A DNA stretch of 64,000 nucleotides, from contig JAZKJV010003258.1 in the NCBI GenBank assembly GCA_037367405.1, forward strand, positions 124,001-188,000. Direction: 5' to 3'. Both the position numbers and the translations under genes were made by a program. The DNA comes from Ottelia alismoides. Its lineage: Eukaryota > Streptophyta > Magnoliopsida > Alismatales > Hydrocharitaceae. Positions 9,798 through 21,223 of the stretch are shown one piece after another. The notes below the pieces were generated by a model. The model made no database searches and was not told the DNA's origin. It saw only the letters and a program-made list of their open reading frames with translations. How positions within the stretch are numbered: the stretch's first letter is position 1; each line of letters starts with the position of its first letter.

Positions 9798-12401
9798 TCC
9801 TGATTGCATACTTGGGTGTCATAGTTTACTCTGTTGACCTTGTTGTTATTCTCCCACCGAGACTACAACGATAGTACGGTATTCGCCTCACAGATGCCGT
9901 CCTGAACCTCTATATTGCGTTGTCCTAGCATTTGCGCCCAGCTAGAGGCGTAAACTCTGGAGCTTTTTGAGAGGAACCTCAACAAATTCCTACTCACATC
10001 TGCATAGATCATTCTGTCCATACCATACATTCTTTTGTCTAACACCCTATCTTCATCTCATGATTATGCTATAGTTAAGGTGTACTTTACCCTAATTATA
10101 GGGGGGTGTCAGACTTGTGAATATTCTATTGATTCTTTTTACCTCTGTTTTGCTGCCTATACTTAGGGATATTTTACCGTAAGTGTAGGAAAGATAGATC
10201 TGTACATCCTACTCCTTGGTTTTGCCCTTGTGTACAGTCTTCTATACTTTGGATCACTTGATCCTATGTATAGGGGGATCATCGATTTCTATTGAGTTTA
10301 TTCTTTTATTCGTCTTTGTAGTATAGCATTCTTTTCACTTCCCAATACTCAGCACGAGTTTTGTCTTCCTTTGCGGCACTTTCATCACTATGAGGACATA
10401 GTTAGAGCTAAGTATAGGGGTTGTCATATATACTGTACATATACTTTATCCATAACTCGTACTTTCGTATTTTTAATATGGCTAAAGTACTGTATAAATA
10501 TTGGTAAAAAGAATAACTAAAAAAAGATGTAGATATTTCCTCAAATTTCTTTTTGTATATGCTAATTAATAAGTCATGTTAAAATATTTTGAAAAATATT
10601 TTGAAAGTAGTTTGAAAATCTATTTACAAAATCTTTTGAAAACTATTTGAAAAATGTTTGAAAAATATTTTCAACCTTTGTAAAAATATTTTGGCTTGTA
10701 AAATTATTTTCCTTTGTGTGAAATAATTTTTTTTGTAAAACTATTTGCAAATGTTTTGAAAATGGTTGGAAATTTTTTTTGAAAATCTATATATACCGTT
10801 TGAAAAATGTTTGCAAAATAGTTTTCAAATGTGTGTAAATGTTTGTAAAATTGTTTGAAAATTTATTTTGGACTATAGTTTTCAAATTATTTGTAAAATA
10901 ATTTTCAAATATGTTTGAGGAATATATGCATCACACAAAAAAATCCAACTATATGTATATACCTGTATAAATTACTCAACTTATAAATATTTTCACCTGA
11001 TTCGTGTAAATAATTAACTCACTTATGTGTAAATATGTGTATCATATATACTAACCCTTATAAAAAACAAAAAAAAGATTGTATATACTTGTATATATTA
11101 CTGACCATTTTCCAAAAAAAAACTCTTTTTGCATGTGCATCATTTTTCAAAAATCCATTAAAAGATCAAAATTGGATAATTGTTTCAAAAAAATATTTTA
11201 TTTTCTTTTCTTTGCATTGTACATTTTTCTTGCATTTGCATGTGCATTTTTCAGGATAATTTTGAAATTTAAACGAAGTATGGAATAAAGTTGATGGAGC
11301 TTAGTTGGACCTTAATCTACTTAATCTCAAAGGAACCTTATAAGAACTGGAGTTAAGACTTTTCAGGTCCTAGTGACTTAATTCTTTGAGTCCATGAGAC
11401 TATGTTCACATGTCATCTTGATATGTCTAAGTAGAATATTTAACAACACACGCATGATTCTTTTAGACCGTGGCTTACTTTGGACAAGCACTCTACACGT
11501 AGCTCTTCATGGAGGAGGTAGTGAAGGGGTAGAATCTTTTGGCTAGGGGTAGCATACGAGGGTAGTACATCTAGGCGGAACCTCTCATCCTCCTCTAGGG
11601 AGGGAAGTCCGTCTCAACCTGATTTGGCGATGTTGAGGTCTAAAGATAGGATGATGTGGGGTTGCATTAATGCTTCAAAAGAGGGATAGTCTACTGGCTC
11701 AAGAGGAAACACTCCTTATGTACATGTTGCACCTTGTATATATTTCAAAAAAAAGAAAGAAAAAAATGCAGAATCTCCAAAAGTGGACAGGCCTGATTGA
11801 AAAGTAAAATGTCTACCGGAGTGTATATACAAGTGAAAAAAAGAAGAATAAGAGCTTCAAATTCAAATGTTTGTAAGGTTGCAGCGGATGACTTGGCTAC
11901 ACTGGTCATGCATCCAAGGATAGGTAACTACAGTGGTTACCATCCATTCTCTTCTCCAACCCCTCTTCTTGAGCTGGTTGTACTTGAACATAGAAGTGAA
12001 TATCCCCTCTTCCCGAGTAAAGAGTTGCTAGACTGAGGGATTAGAGTTACCTTGTTGAGAGAGGTTGTTTCTTTGCTACTTTTGAGATGAGGAGCTATAT
12101 TTCACTTACACAGTACAAGTAAGAATTCATAGTCATAAGAATTTGTGTATGTAGACTTGTTCCGACCTGACTGTTGAGGAGACATGAATAGGAGTCTTGT
12201 GGAACTTAGAGGATGTTAGGTTTTAAATCCATTCCCCATTAAGGTTGCGACACACTAATAATCCAAAGGTCCAACAGACCTCCATACTACAATTTTATGA
12301 AGATAAGTTTACAAGTCAACATTGTTCCAACTTCTTTCCTTTTCTTTTATTTATTTTTGTTTTCACTTATTTTCCAAATAAGTGTTTGCTAAGGGACTAG
12401 C
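9798..12401 (+). mobile_element. Element B, 3' internal region, no pol
   Basis: About 2.6 kb between gag and the polypurine tract, without protease, RT or integrase similarity. Contents: diverged hairpin series (10070-10280), AT-rich TTTGAAAAT-type degenerate repeats (10560-10930), then a moderately conserved block (11280-12380) also present in E (21224-22330), the H fragments (15904-16540; 38757-39240). That block contains the target site ACTGGTCATGCATCC near 11903-11917, which in H received element B itself. No env-like frame was seen. Confidence 0.8.
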
Positions 12402-12404
12402 AAA
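12385..12404 (+). promoter_or_regulatory. Hairpin directly before the polypurine tract (B)
   Basis: TTTGCTA AGGGAC TAGCAAA: perfect 7-bp stem with a 6-nt loop, running into the polypurine tract. The same hairpin is present in H at 39225-39244 and in E at 21204-21223 on the minus strand. Confidence 0.7.
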
Positions 12405-12421
12405 GGTAAAGTATAGGGGAA
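12402..12421 (+). promoter_or_regulatory. Polypurine tract of element B
   Basis: AAAGGTAAAGTATAGGGGAA, immediately before the TGATGAATC start of the 3' LTR; expected primer for plus-strand DNA synthesis. Its core AAAGTATAGGGG recurs in E and H at the same place. Confidence 0.85.
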
Positions 12422-15400
12422 TGATGAATCCATGATTCATCATTTTTATTCTTTTATTTTAGCTTCATTTCTTTAAACAAACACCTGTAAATACCCACTA
12501 ATTTCATGACATTACCATTTTACATGCATTAGTTAAATATGCATTTTTAACGCTTTTTGTATTCAAAATAAAAGAATAAAGAAGAAAAGAAAAAGAAATG
12601 AAAAATAAAGGATGTGTTTATGGAATAAATGCAGACTGACTCGAACCCTGAGAGAAGGTCAAGACTTGACCTGATCGACCTGAAATAAAGTAGGGGGAGA
12701 TAGGGTCTTTAATCAAAAATCAAAAAATTGTAAATATTTTTCCATGTATATTTGTACAAAACTTACACTATTTTATTTGTACATAATATGACCTCAAATT
12801 AAATATTTTTGTAAATAAAAGTTGTTAATAAAAATGTTTTGTAAATAATAAAAATAATTGCAAAATAAAATAATTTAACGATTGCAAATAATCACACTCA
12901 GAAAAAACCATAAAAAGACAATTGAACGATCAATTTCGGCTCCATACGGACTCAAATTAAATCAAACTCACTTCCATTATATCTAAATTAAATTATCTTT
13001 CAAATGGCTATGGTTTCATAATTGTTGGAGTTACGGTTAAAATGTCGGTTTTTTAGGGTGTTTTGTGTAGTTTACCACTTACATATTTATATATTTATTC
13101 TTATTTATTTATTTATACATAATGTACATAATTATAAATATTATCTTCATAATTAAAAAATAAATAAAAAAATAAAATTAAAAAAATTAAAAAAAATAAT
13201 TTCCTTATTTGTACATATGTATATTGTAGTGTATATATATATATATAATATTTGTATACAACTAATTTCCTTATATAAAAACCACCAAAAAATCAAATAT
13301 CTAACATAATTATTATTTAATTTAATTATGAAATTTATATTTAGATTTAATTTTTTATTCATTTTTTGATTTCAAAACATGCTTGGTATATAAGATATTA
13401 TTCTATACCATTAATAGCCACCATTAAGTGGCTAATTAATTTCTATATATTAATTATTTTATTTAATTTAGTGAATTCCAAATTTCATAATTAATTATTT
13501 AATTTAATTAATTAATTTATTTAATCAATAAAAACCTTCCTTATTTGTAGATACTTTCCATTTTTATTTTCATCTTCTTTTAATGGGCTCCTCCTCCTTT
13601 ATTTGTTGATTAATCTTTGATGGAGAGGAGCCTGATCTCCGAGAGCAATCTTATCAAAGAAGGGTGCCAAACCTTCGAGCCATCCGGTGACAGCGCGTCA
13701 ACCCTCGTCGAGGCCATCACGGCATATCCGATCTCGAGGTGAGATCCATTTTCTTACCGTCATGTATCTTAGATAAATCGTAGTTTTAACTTTTACTTCG
13801 GTTTTGTGATTAGAATTTAGACCTTAAAAATCCCAAAAACTTTTCCACCACAACTCGAGTCCGCATTCGATCCGATCACCGCATTCATCTTCATATCGCT
13901 CCATTTTCATTTCTATCTCATACAAACATTCAACTCCGACCACACACGGTGGTCGTATCCTCGGATCTATCTTCCGTCTCTCCAAGATCCACAACCGTTC
14001 ACACATTCCTTTTTGTTTATAAATAAAATAAGTAAAAAAATACACATAATTGTTTTCATTCTCTCTCTAACATTAGTTTTGCAGAATCATCTTAAAAAAT
14101 AAAAAACTAAATAAAAAAATAAAAAAATAATTCTCTATCTACAGTTTCTATTTGAAAAAAAATTAAAAAAATTATTTCTGATGTTTGCATACACACAAAA
14201 AACAAAAAAATAAACAAACAAAAAAATTTCGCAGCAGGTTCGCAGCCAGGCACTGTACATCCACCCGCGACCGGCTCGCGTCACCGCTTCCAGCGAAGCG
14301 CTTTTGCCGATGGCAGCAGAGCCCTTCGACCGTACTTCCCGTCCATTACGTAGCACGACTCTACCGCTCCCAAGCCCTCCGCCTCCGCCAGGAATATGCA
14401 ACCCTCAGCCCTCTGTAGAGCCCCTCCGCCTCCTCTGTCGTGGCTGTGTGGACCCATCAGTCGCCAACTAATGCGACGCCGCCCTCGGCCCTTCGTCCAT
14501 CACCCGCGCGCGCGCCTGGAGACCCACCGCGCTGCAGTCACCACGAACGCCCTTGAGCCCCCCTCCTGCACCTCCTCTAGTGCCACGCGGTGCGACCCGC
14601 CTCCTTCGTCCTCGTACGGTGCGACTCCTGCCTCCGCCGCGGGTGGCACCTCCAGATAAGTCGCGTCGCACGCTGATCTCTGGTCGGAGGCAGCCATCCT
14701 CCCTTTGTAGTACTTTGAAGAGAAACGAAGGATCAGAAGGAAAACCTAGGGCATTTTTAAAATAAAAATTTGGAAAAATTACAAAAACGCCTATGGAACT
14801 TCTAGAAATTACAAAACATTCCATGTGCTCTAGAAGGTCACGTGCAATGCACATGTTCATTAGGTAAATTGTGAATTCTCTTATGTAGTTTATCTCTTGT
14901 TATGTTTTGATGCAAAAACTTCAAATAACTGCACTTTGGTCCATGTACTCCAGACCTTTAATTTCTTGCTATTTTTATCAAAATAAATGCTTTTCATGCT
15001 CAAAAAGTTCTCAAAAATATTGTGTATACTCCTGCTATAGTGTTCTTTATTGTATAAAATTTTCACCACTTTTTAATCTTATTTTATATATTAAAAAAAT
15101 AAAAAACATTGTCTTTTTCTCTGTCTGGAATTAGAAAAATCATAAAAATTCGAAAATTTTCCTAAAATTTCCAAAAACATTACTGTAGGTGTATTTTATT
15201 TCCCTTTAATTTCTATCCAATTTTTGTGCATTAACCATTTATAAAAATAAAAAAAATGTGAAAAATGAAAAATCTTAAAAAAATGTAGAAAATTCTAGAA
15301 AAATCCAAAAAATATGATTTTAGTCTTTGTGTAGATAATTGTTTATAATTTAGCTTAAAAAAAATTTCAGGAGTTTTAGGCACTTAAAGTATTTTTAAGG

Positions 15401-15903
15401 TGCAAAATACTCTTGGTTGTGCACTGTTTTCCTTTTTCTCCATTGTTTGATTTTTTATAAAATCACAAAAACATCAGAACAATTTGAAAAAACATTATCA
15501 AAAATATTTTAAAACATATAAAACACAAAAACATTTTCTTTGAATTTTTGTGAGCATTTTTTATATTTTGAAAAATACAAAAAGGGTGTGGTGTGTGTAT
15601 CTTTATTCCCTTGTGCATATTCTGACTTGTGCTTTATTTGAAAATAAAAAAATGAAAAGCCAAAAACAACTAAAAATTTAATTTTGGAAATTTTACTGCT
15701 AAGTTTTTAAATCGTGCTCCTTGTGTTAGACCCTGGTCGCTATACCAGGTAAATTGAATAGCGAAAACCGCTTACATTCCATTGTTTGAATTCTCTTAAG
15801 TGGTTGATAAATATTTTTTCTCACTGAGTTAGCCGATTAATTGGGGTCACAACGACCATTGACATATTTGCATACTTAACCCTAGTTGATCGGTCGCTCA
15901 TCA
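12422..15903 (+). mobile_element. Element B, 3' LTR, complete
   Basis: 3482 bp, starting TGATGAATCCATGATTCATCA (a 9-bp inverted repeat around CAT) and ending CGGTCGCTCATCA. The U3 is AT-rich with a TATA-rich stretch near 13230. A putative intron lies inside: donor AG|GTGAGATCC with GT at 13739-13740, polypyrimidine tract, branchpoint CTAAC and acceptor GCAG ending at 14084 (346 bp). A GC-rich stretch follows (14230-14700). U5 hairpin CCTGGT / ACCAGG at 15732-15749. Its right flank is CATGA, the complement of the TCATG found at 38757. Confidence 0.93.
13739..14084 (+). other. Putative intron within the LTR (B 3' LTR)
   Basis: GT donor in the context GAG|GTGAGA, pyrimidine-rich tract (TTCTCTCTCTAAC), CTAAC branchpoint and GCAG acceptor. 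Equivalent donor and acceptor signals are present in A, H and M LTRs. Splicing is inferred from the signals only. Confidence 0.45.
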
Positions 15904-15908
15904 CATGA
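15904..15908 (+). repeat. Target-site duplication of B, left copy (inverted by rearrangement)
   Basis: CATGA, which is TCATG on the other strand, abutting the end of the B 3' LTR. The partner copy is at 38757-38761. In uninterrupted copies of the host region (B 11903-11917) the site reads once, CTGG-TCATG-CATCC. Confidence 0.8.
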
Positions 15909-17838
15909 CCGGTGTAGCCAAGTAATCAGTAAGCTTACAAACATTTGACTTTGAAGCTCTTATTCTTTTTTTCACTTGTATATACACTCCTGCATGCATT
16001 TTACTTTTAAATCAAGCCTGTCCACTTTTGGAGATTCTGCATTTCTTTTCTTTTTTTTGAAAATATATACAAGTACAACATGTACATAAGGAGTTTTTCC
16101 TCTTGAGTCGGTAAACTATCCATCTTTTGAAGCATTATTGCAACCCTACAACATCTTGTCTTTAGATATCAACATCGCCAGACCAGGTTGAGACACACTT
16201 CCCTCCCTAGAGGAGGACGAGAGGATTTGCCTAGATGTACTAACCTTGTATGCTACCCCAAGTCAAAAGATTTTGCCCCCTTACTAACTCCTCCACGAAG
16301 GGCTACGTGTTGAGTGCTTGTCCAAGATAAACCACGGTCTGAAAGAATCACGCGCGTGTTGTTAGATATTCTACTTAGACTAATCAATATGACATGTGAA
16401 CATAGTCTTATGGACTCAAAGAATTAAGTCACTTGGACCTGAAAAGTCCTTAACTCCAGTTCTTATAAGGTTCCTCTGAAATTAAGTGGATTAAGGTCCA
16501 ACTAAGCTCCATTCTTTAATTTTATTCAATGCTTAGTTTAAATGTCAAAAGTATCCAAAAAATGCACATGTAAATGGAAGAAAATATGTACAATGCAAGA
16601 AAGTAAAATCTTTTTGTGAAATAATTTTCTAATATTGAACTTTTTATGGATTTTTTGAAAACTGATGCACGTGTAAAAAGAGTGTTTTATGCAAATTTTT
16701 ATAGACTTTTGAATTTTGTAGTTCTTTTATATAAACAAAAGGTTATTAATATATACAAGTATAAACATTTTTTAATAAGGGTTTGGGATGAGATACACAT
16801 ATTTAACAAGAGTAAGTCAACTATTTACAAGAATCAGGTGAAAAGATTTACAACTTGAGTAATGTATACATGTATATAGATACAGTTGGAATATTCTTAT
16901 ATATTTTTTTCTTATGCCTATATTCCTCAAACTTATTTGATAATAATTTTACAAATAATTTTGAAAACCATAGTCTAAAATAATTTTTCCAAATAATTTT
17001 ACAAATATTTACAAACATTTGAAAACTATTATGCAAACATTGTTCAAACAGTATATATAGTTTTTCTCAAAATAATTTTTCAACCATTTTCAAAACATTT
17101 GCAAATAGTTTTGCAAAAAAATTTATTTCACACAAAGAAAAGAAAAATTTTACAAACCAAAATAATTTTACAAGGATTGAAAATATTTTTCAAAATATTT
17201 TTCAAATAGTTTTCAAAAGATTTTTCAAATAGACTTTCAATCTACTTTCAAAATATTTTTTAAAATATTTTAACCTAACTTATTAATCAGTTTATATAAA
17301 AAGAAATTTGAGGAAATATATGCATCTATTTTTTAGTTGATTTTACTGAATTTTACATGTATTTATACAGTAATTTAGCCATATTAAAAAAACACAAAAG
17401 TACGTGTTATGACTAAAGTATATATATACAATATACCCGACACCCCCCTATACTTAGCTCGAACTATGTCCTCGTAGTAATCAAAGAGCGACAAAGAAAG
17501 ACATAACTCGTGCTATCTATAGAAAAATGAAAAGAATGCTATATTACAGCAACAAATGAAGTGGACTACCGAGTGATAGGATGTACATATACTACCTCCC
17601 CTATATCTAGGGTGAAATGTCCGTAAGTCTATGCAATAAATAGAGGAGAAAAGAATAAAAAGAATAATAAAAAATCTAACACCCCCTTATACTTAGGGTA
17701 AAGTACACCCCAAGTATAACATAATCACAAGATGGAGAGGGGGTGTTAGAAAGAAAGAATGTATGATATGGACAAATGGATCTATACAGCCGTGGACAAT
17801 GTTGAGGTGCCTCTCAATAAGCGCTAGAGTTTACGCCC
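15904..17838 (-). mobile_element. Host element H, left fragment of 3' internal region
   Basis: Minus-strand copy of the 3' internal region seen in B: the block like 11290-11907 (here 15904-16540), AT-rich TTTGAAAAT repeats (16950-17290), and a degenerate hairpin series (17440-17720). It is bounded on the left by the B 3' LTR at the TCATG target and on the right by the E 3' LTR, which entered at ...TTACGCCC. The right fragment of H lies at 38757-39261 in the opposite orientation. Confidence 0.8.
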
Positions 17839-20800
17839 TGATGAGCGACCTGAGCGACTAGGGTTAAATAGTATCAAGGGTCGTTGTGACCTCAACCACT
17901 CAGATCATACTCAACAAGAAAAAAAGACCATCAATAAAGAAATAAAACACTCAAACCAAGCAAGCGGTCTTGCTAATTCATTTAACTAGTATAGGTACCA
18001 GGTTCGAACACAAGGAGCATGTGATGCAAAAGCTACGAAGTAGTCGGGAATGCAAAAAGAGAAAAGAGATGGTGGTTTTTAATTTTTCAATTTTTTAGGA
18101 TTTTTTTAAAATTGAGAAAAAGAATAAAAGAGAGCTAAAAAGCAACTTGAAACAATTATTTCAAGCACCAAAAATATCCAAAAAAATTAAACAAAAACAT
18201 TTTTGTGTTTTTAAAGTATTCAAATGCTTTTGTTGATTTTATGGGGTTTTTCTGATTTTCAATTAATTTTCTAAAAATGAAATAAAACCAAAAACATCAA
18301 GCAATGTACAGCTGCGATCTAAAGGCAGATTAAAATTACTTAAAATGCTATAAAATCCCAAGAGTAGTTTTATGAGAAACTATAAAGAAAAACCTAACTA
18401 CAACAACTGAAAACACATTTTTTTATTTTTTTATGAATTTTTGCTGATTTTTCTAAGATTTTTACTCTTTTTTTATTTTTATGGTTTTTATAAATAGAAA
18501 TAGGGTGAAAGTTGGGCAGAAATTTAAATAACACAAAAGAAGCAATCAAGAAATTTTTCATAATTTTTCAAGGCTTTTTAATATTTTTAGTTAATTTTCT
18601 AAAACAAACAGTGACACTTTTGAAGGTTTTTAAATTTTTAAAAATAATAAATGGAAACACAACAAAACCAAAAATTCACTGAATTTCCTGCAGTGGCAGG
18701 AGCCATGTATCAAAATTTCGTGAATTTTGGAGCTAAAATGCTATTTATTAAATCAAAAATAAAACACCTAGCATACAAGGACCAAAGTGCAAAGAAAATA
18801 TGTTCTGGGACAAAATAATAACATGCACAAAAACATTAGGGTCTAATTTGTAAATATTCCACTAATATCCGCACATGTCTCAAATGAGTACGCATAGGGG
18901 TATATTTGCAAATATAGAAAGTAAAACTTCAATTCATAACAATAGATAAGTCGAAGGTAAATAATACAAATATCCCAGAAAACACGTGACGAAGCATGTG
19001 GGTCCACACAACCATGACTAAAATGCAAATATAGAAAACTACATGTACCAAAATGCAAAAGGTCTAACTGTATACTTTATTTTACTGACTAAATGAAAAC
19101 TAAAATAAACTCAAGGTAAACTGAGCAATTTACCCATGGAGGTACGTGAGCTGTGCGTGGCGAGACAGGTGGCGATCGCTGGCTGGGCATGAATGTGCGG
19201 TTCTGGTGCGCCAGAGATCAGATCTGACGGCTGTCAGATGTCGGGAACGTGACAGGTACTGGGGCCGTTAGATCTGACATCTAACGGCCTGACAGCTCCA
19301 GGCGATGGATGGCTGAGATGTAGTCTGGAAGAAGGGGTCAATCCGACTATATAGGGAGGCTCTGGAAGAACAACGCCTGGGCGACCTTCGCCAGAGCACC
19401 GACGAGGATCCGAGGCTCCGATGAATGATCGGCCGACATGAAAAGAATCGGGATGCCCTTCCGCGTCGGGTGGCCGGCTCAGATGGAGTCACTGATGGTC
19501 GGATGATCGTGGTCTCGACGAAGACCTGGGCGAGCTCCGGCGAGGGTGGTCGAAGGTGAAGTGGGGTATCTCCACGCACATTAAGGCCTGCAAGAGAAAG
19601 CTCAGACTTAGAGCAATGCTCCGGTCGGGGTTATTGGACATAAAATAAAGAGAAGCAACAGTGAATGGAAGGGGGGTCTCCGGCGAAAGTGATAGATGAG
19701 ACCGATGGGCTAATCTCGACGATCCGAGCCAAGATCAGGGTGATTAGACAACGAGGGAAGATGGAGGATGAGCAGATACGTCGATCGAAACGGGTGGATA
19801 AAGGGGTCGAGGCTGCGACCGACTGGTCGGAGCTGGTAAAGGTGCGGCGGAAGACAAATGAGAGATTGAACAGATAAGGGAGCTAGGAACTATGACAAGG
19901 TTATCTGAAGATCCTAAGACGATCCTGAGCTCTAGGGGATGCGGTCAGCGGGGTCTTTGCCTCGACTTCGCTGCGGCTGGCAGAGGAGGCTTGTCGCGGC
20001 GGTGCTCTGGCTACGAGACTTGAGCGTCGGCTACACAGCTCCTCTCTGATGACCAAAGGTGGCCTCCAGTTGCTGTCACCAAGGCAGAGGTTTCAAGGGT
20101 AACAGAGAATGGTGCAATGCGAGATTGAGAGCTTGGAGAGCAAATGAAGAGTTTTATAGCATGTCCTAGGAAGCTTGAAAGAATCGGATCGAGCACGCGA
20201 ACCGAGGTCGATCCGCGACTCCTTAGGGATCCGAGAGGATCACCGATCCACTAGGGAGATGCGGGCAGAAAATCAGAGCAAGAGGGTGCAGGATCCGGTT
20301 GGGAGAATTGGGAGAAATGGGTGCAGAAACTGGATCCGCGCAAGAGGAGGTCCGGGAGGGGTAGTTGACCAGGGTCAACATTCCTCCTGAACCAATCAGA
20401 AAATAAGAATACAAAAATAATTGTAAAATCAATTAAAAATAGCAAACGATTTTAAATCAAAAAGTGTATTAAATGAAAAATCTTTGTTATTTTCTAAACT
20501 ATTTTTTTCTGATTTTTATTTATTTTTATGAAAAACATTTATGGTATATACAGTATATTGTATTATATACAGGTATAAAATACCTATGTATTTTGTACAT
20601 TTATTTTTAATTTATTATTTTTACAGAAATACTCCAATTTTATATTTTCTTTATTTACAACATAATTTTTGGAGTATAAAATAATTTTTGTTTTATTTTT
20701 ATTGGTTATTTACAACTATAAAATAAATGGGGAGTGATACATATATACATGTATTATATACAAGGTGAGAGAGTGTTTTATTTTATTTTTATTTTTTTTC

Positions 20801-21186
20801 TAATTTTTGTTTTATTTTTAGAAATATATACAAGGAAAATAAAAACACCTTTTTATTTTTATTTTTGTAAAAATAAATTACATGCATAAAGGGTGTATAT
20901 GTAAAAAGTTAGAGTGGCCCTATCTCTCTCTACTTATTTTATTTGGCGATCAGGCCAATGCTTGGCCCTCTCTTGGGTTCAGGTCACTCAATATTTATTC
21001 TAAATATTTCCTTCTATTTCTTTTATTCCTTATTCTTTTATTTTTGCACAAATACATGTTAATTATTAGATATTAACAAATGCATGCTTATAGCTAATTT
21101 ATTCTATTTACTACTATTTACATGATGCTTTGCCAAGATATTTAGCTAAAATAAAAGAATAAAGAGTGATGAATGAGGATTCATCA
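17839..21186 (-). mobile_element. Element E, 3' LTR, complete
   Basis: 3348 bp on the minus strand. Starts (element sense) TGATGAATCCTCATTCATCA, an 8-bp inverted repeat, and ends CTCATCA at 17839. Its U5 carries CCTGGT-type pairing near 18000. GC-rich stretch 19140-20390. A good splice-acceptor-like TTGCAG|GC lies near 19585-19590 in element sense. The polypurine tract of E abuts its right edge, which identifies it as the 3' LTR of E. Confidence 0.9.
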
Positions 21187-21223
21187 CCCCCCTATACTTT
21201 ACTTTTGCTAGTCCCTTAGCAAA
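21187..21223 (-). promoter_or_regulatory. Polypurine tract of E with upstream hairpin
   Basis: In element sense GTAAAGTATAGGGGGG precedes the LTR start directly. Before it sits the hairpin TTTGCTA / TAGCAAA (21204-21223), identical in stem and loop to those of B and H. Confidence 0.82.

Noticed and set aside
14468..14860. 130-codon open frame on the minus strand in the B 3' LTR
   Set aside because: Lies in the GC-rich LTR stretch, where long chance frames are expected on several frames. The matching place in the other B LTR (5504-5746) gives a different, shorter frame.
17833..21192. Target duplication CGCCC / CCCCC around the E 3' LTR, suggesting a solo LTR
   Set aside because: The right flank is the polypurine tract of E itself, so the LTR is the 3' end of E and the similarity is chance.
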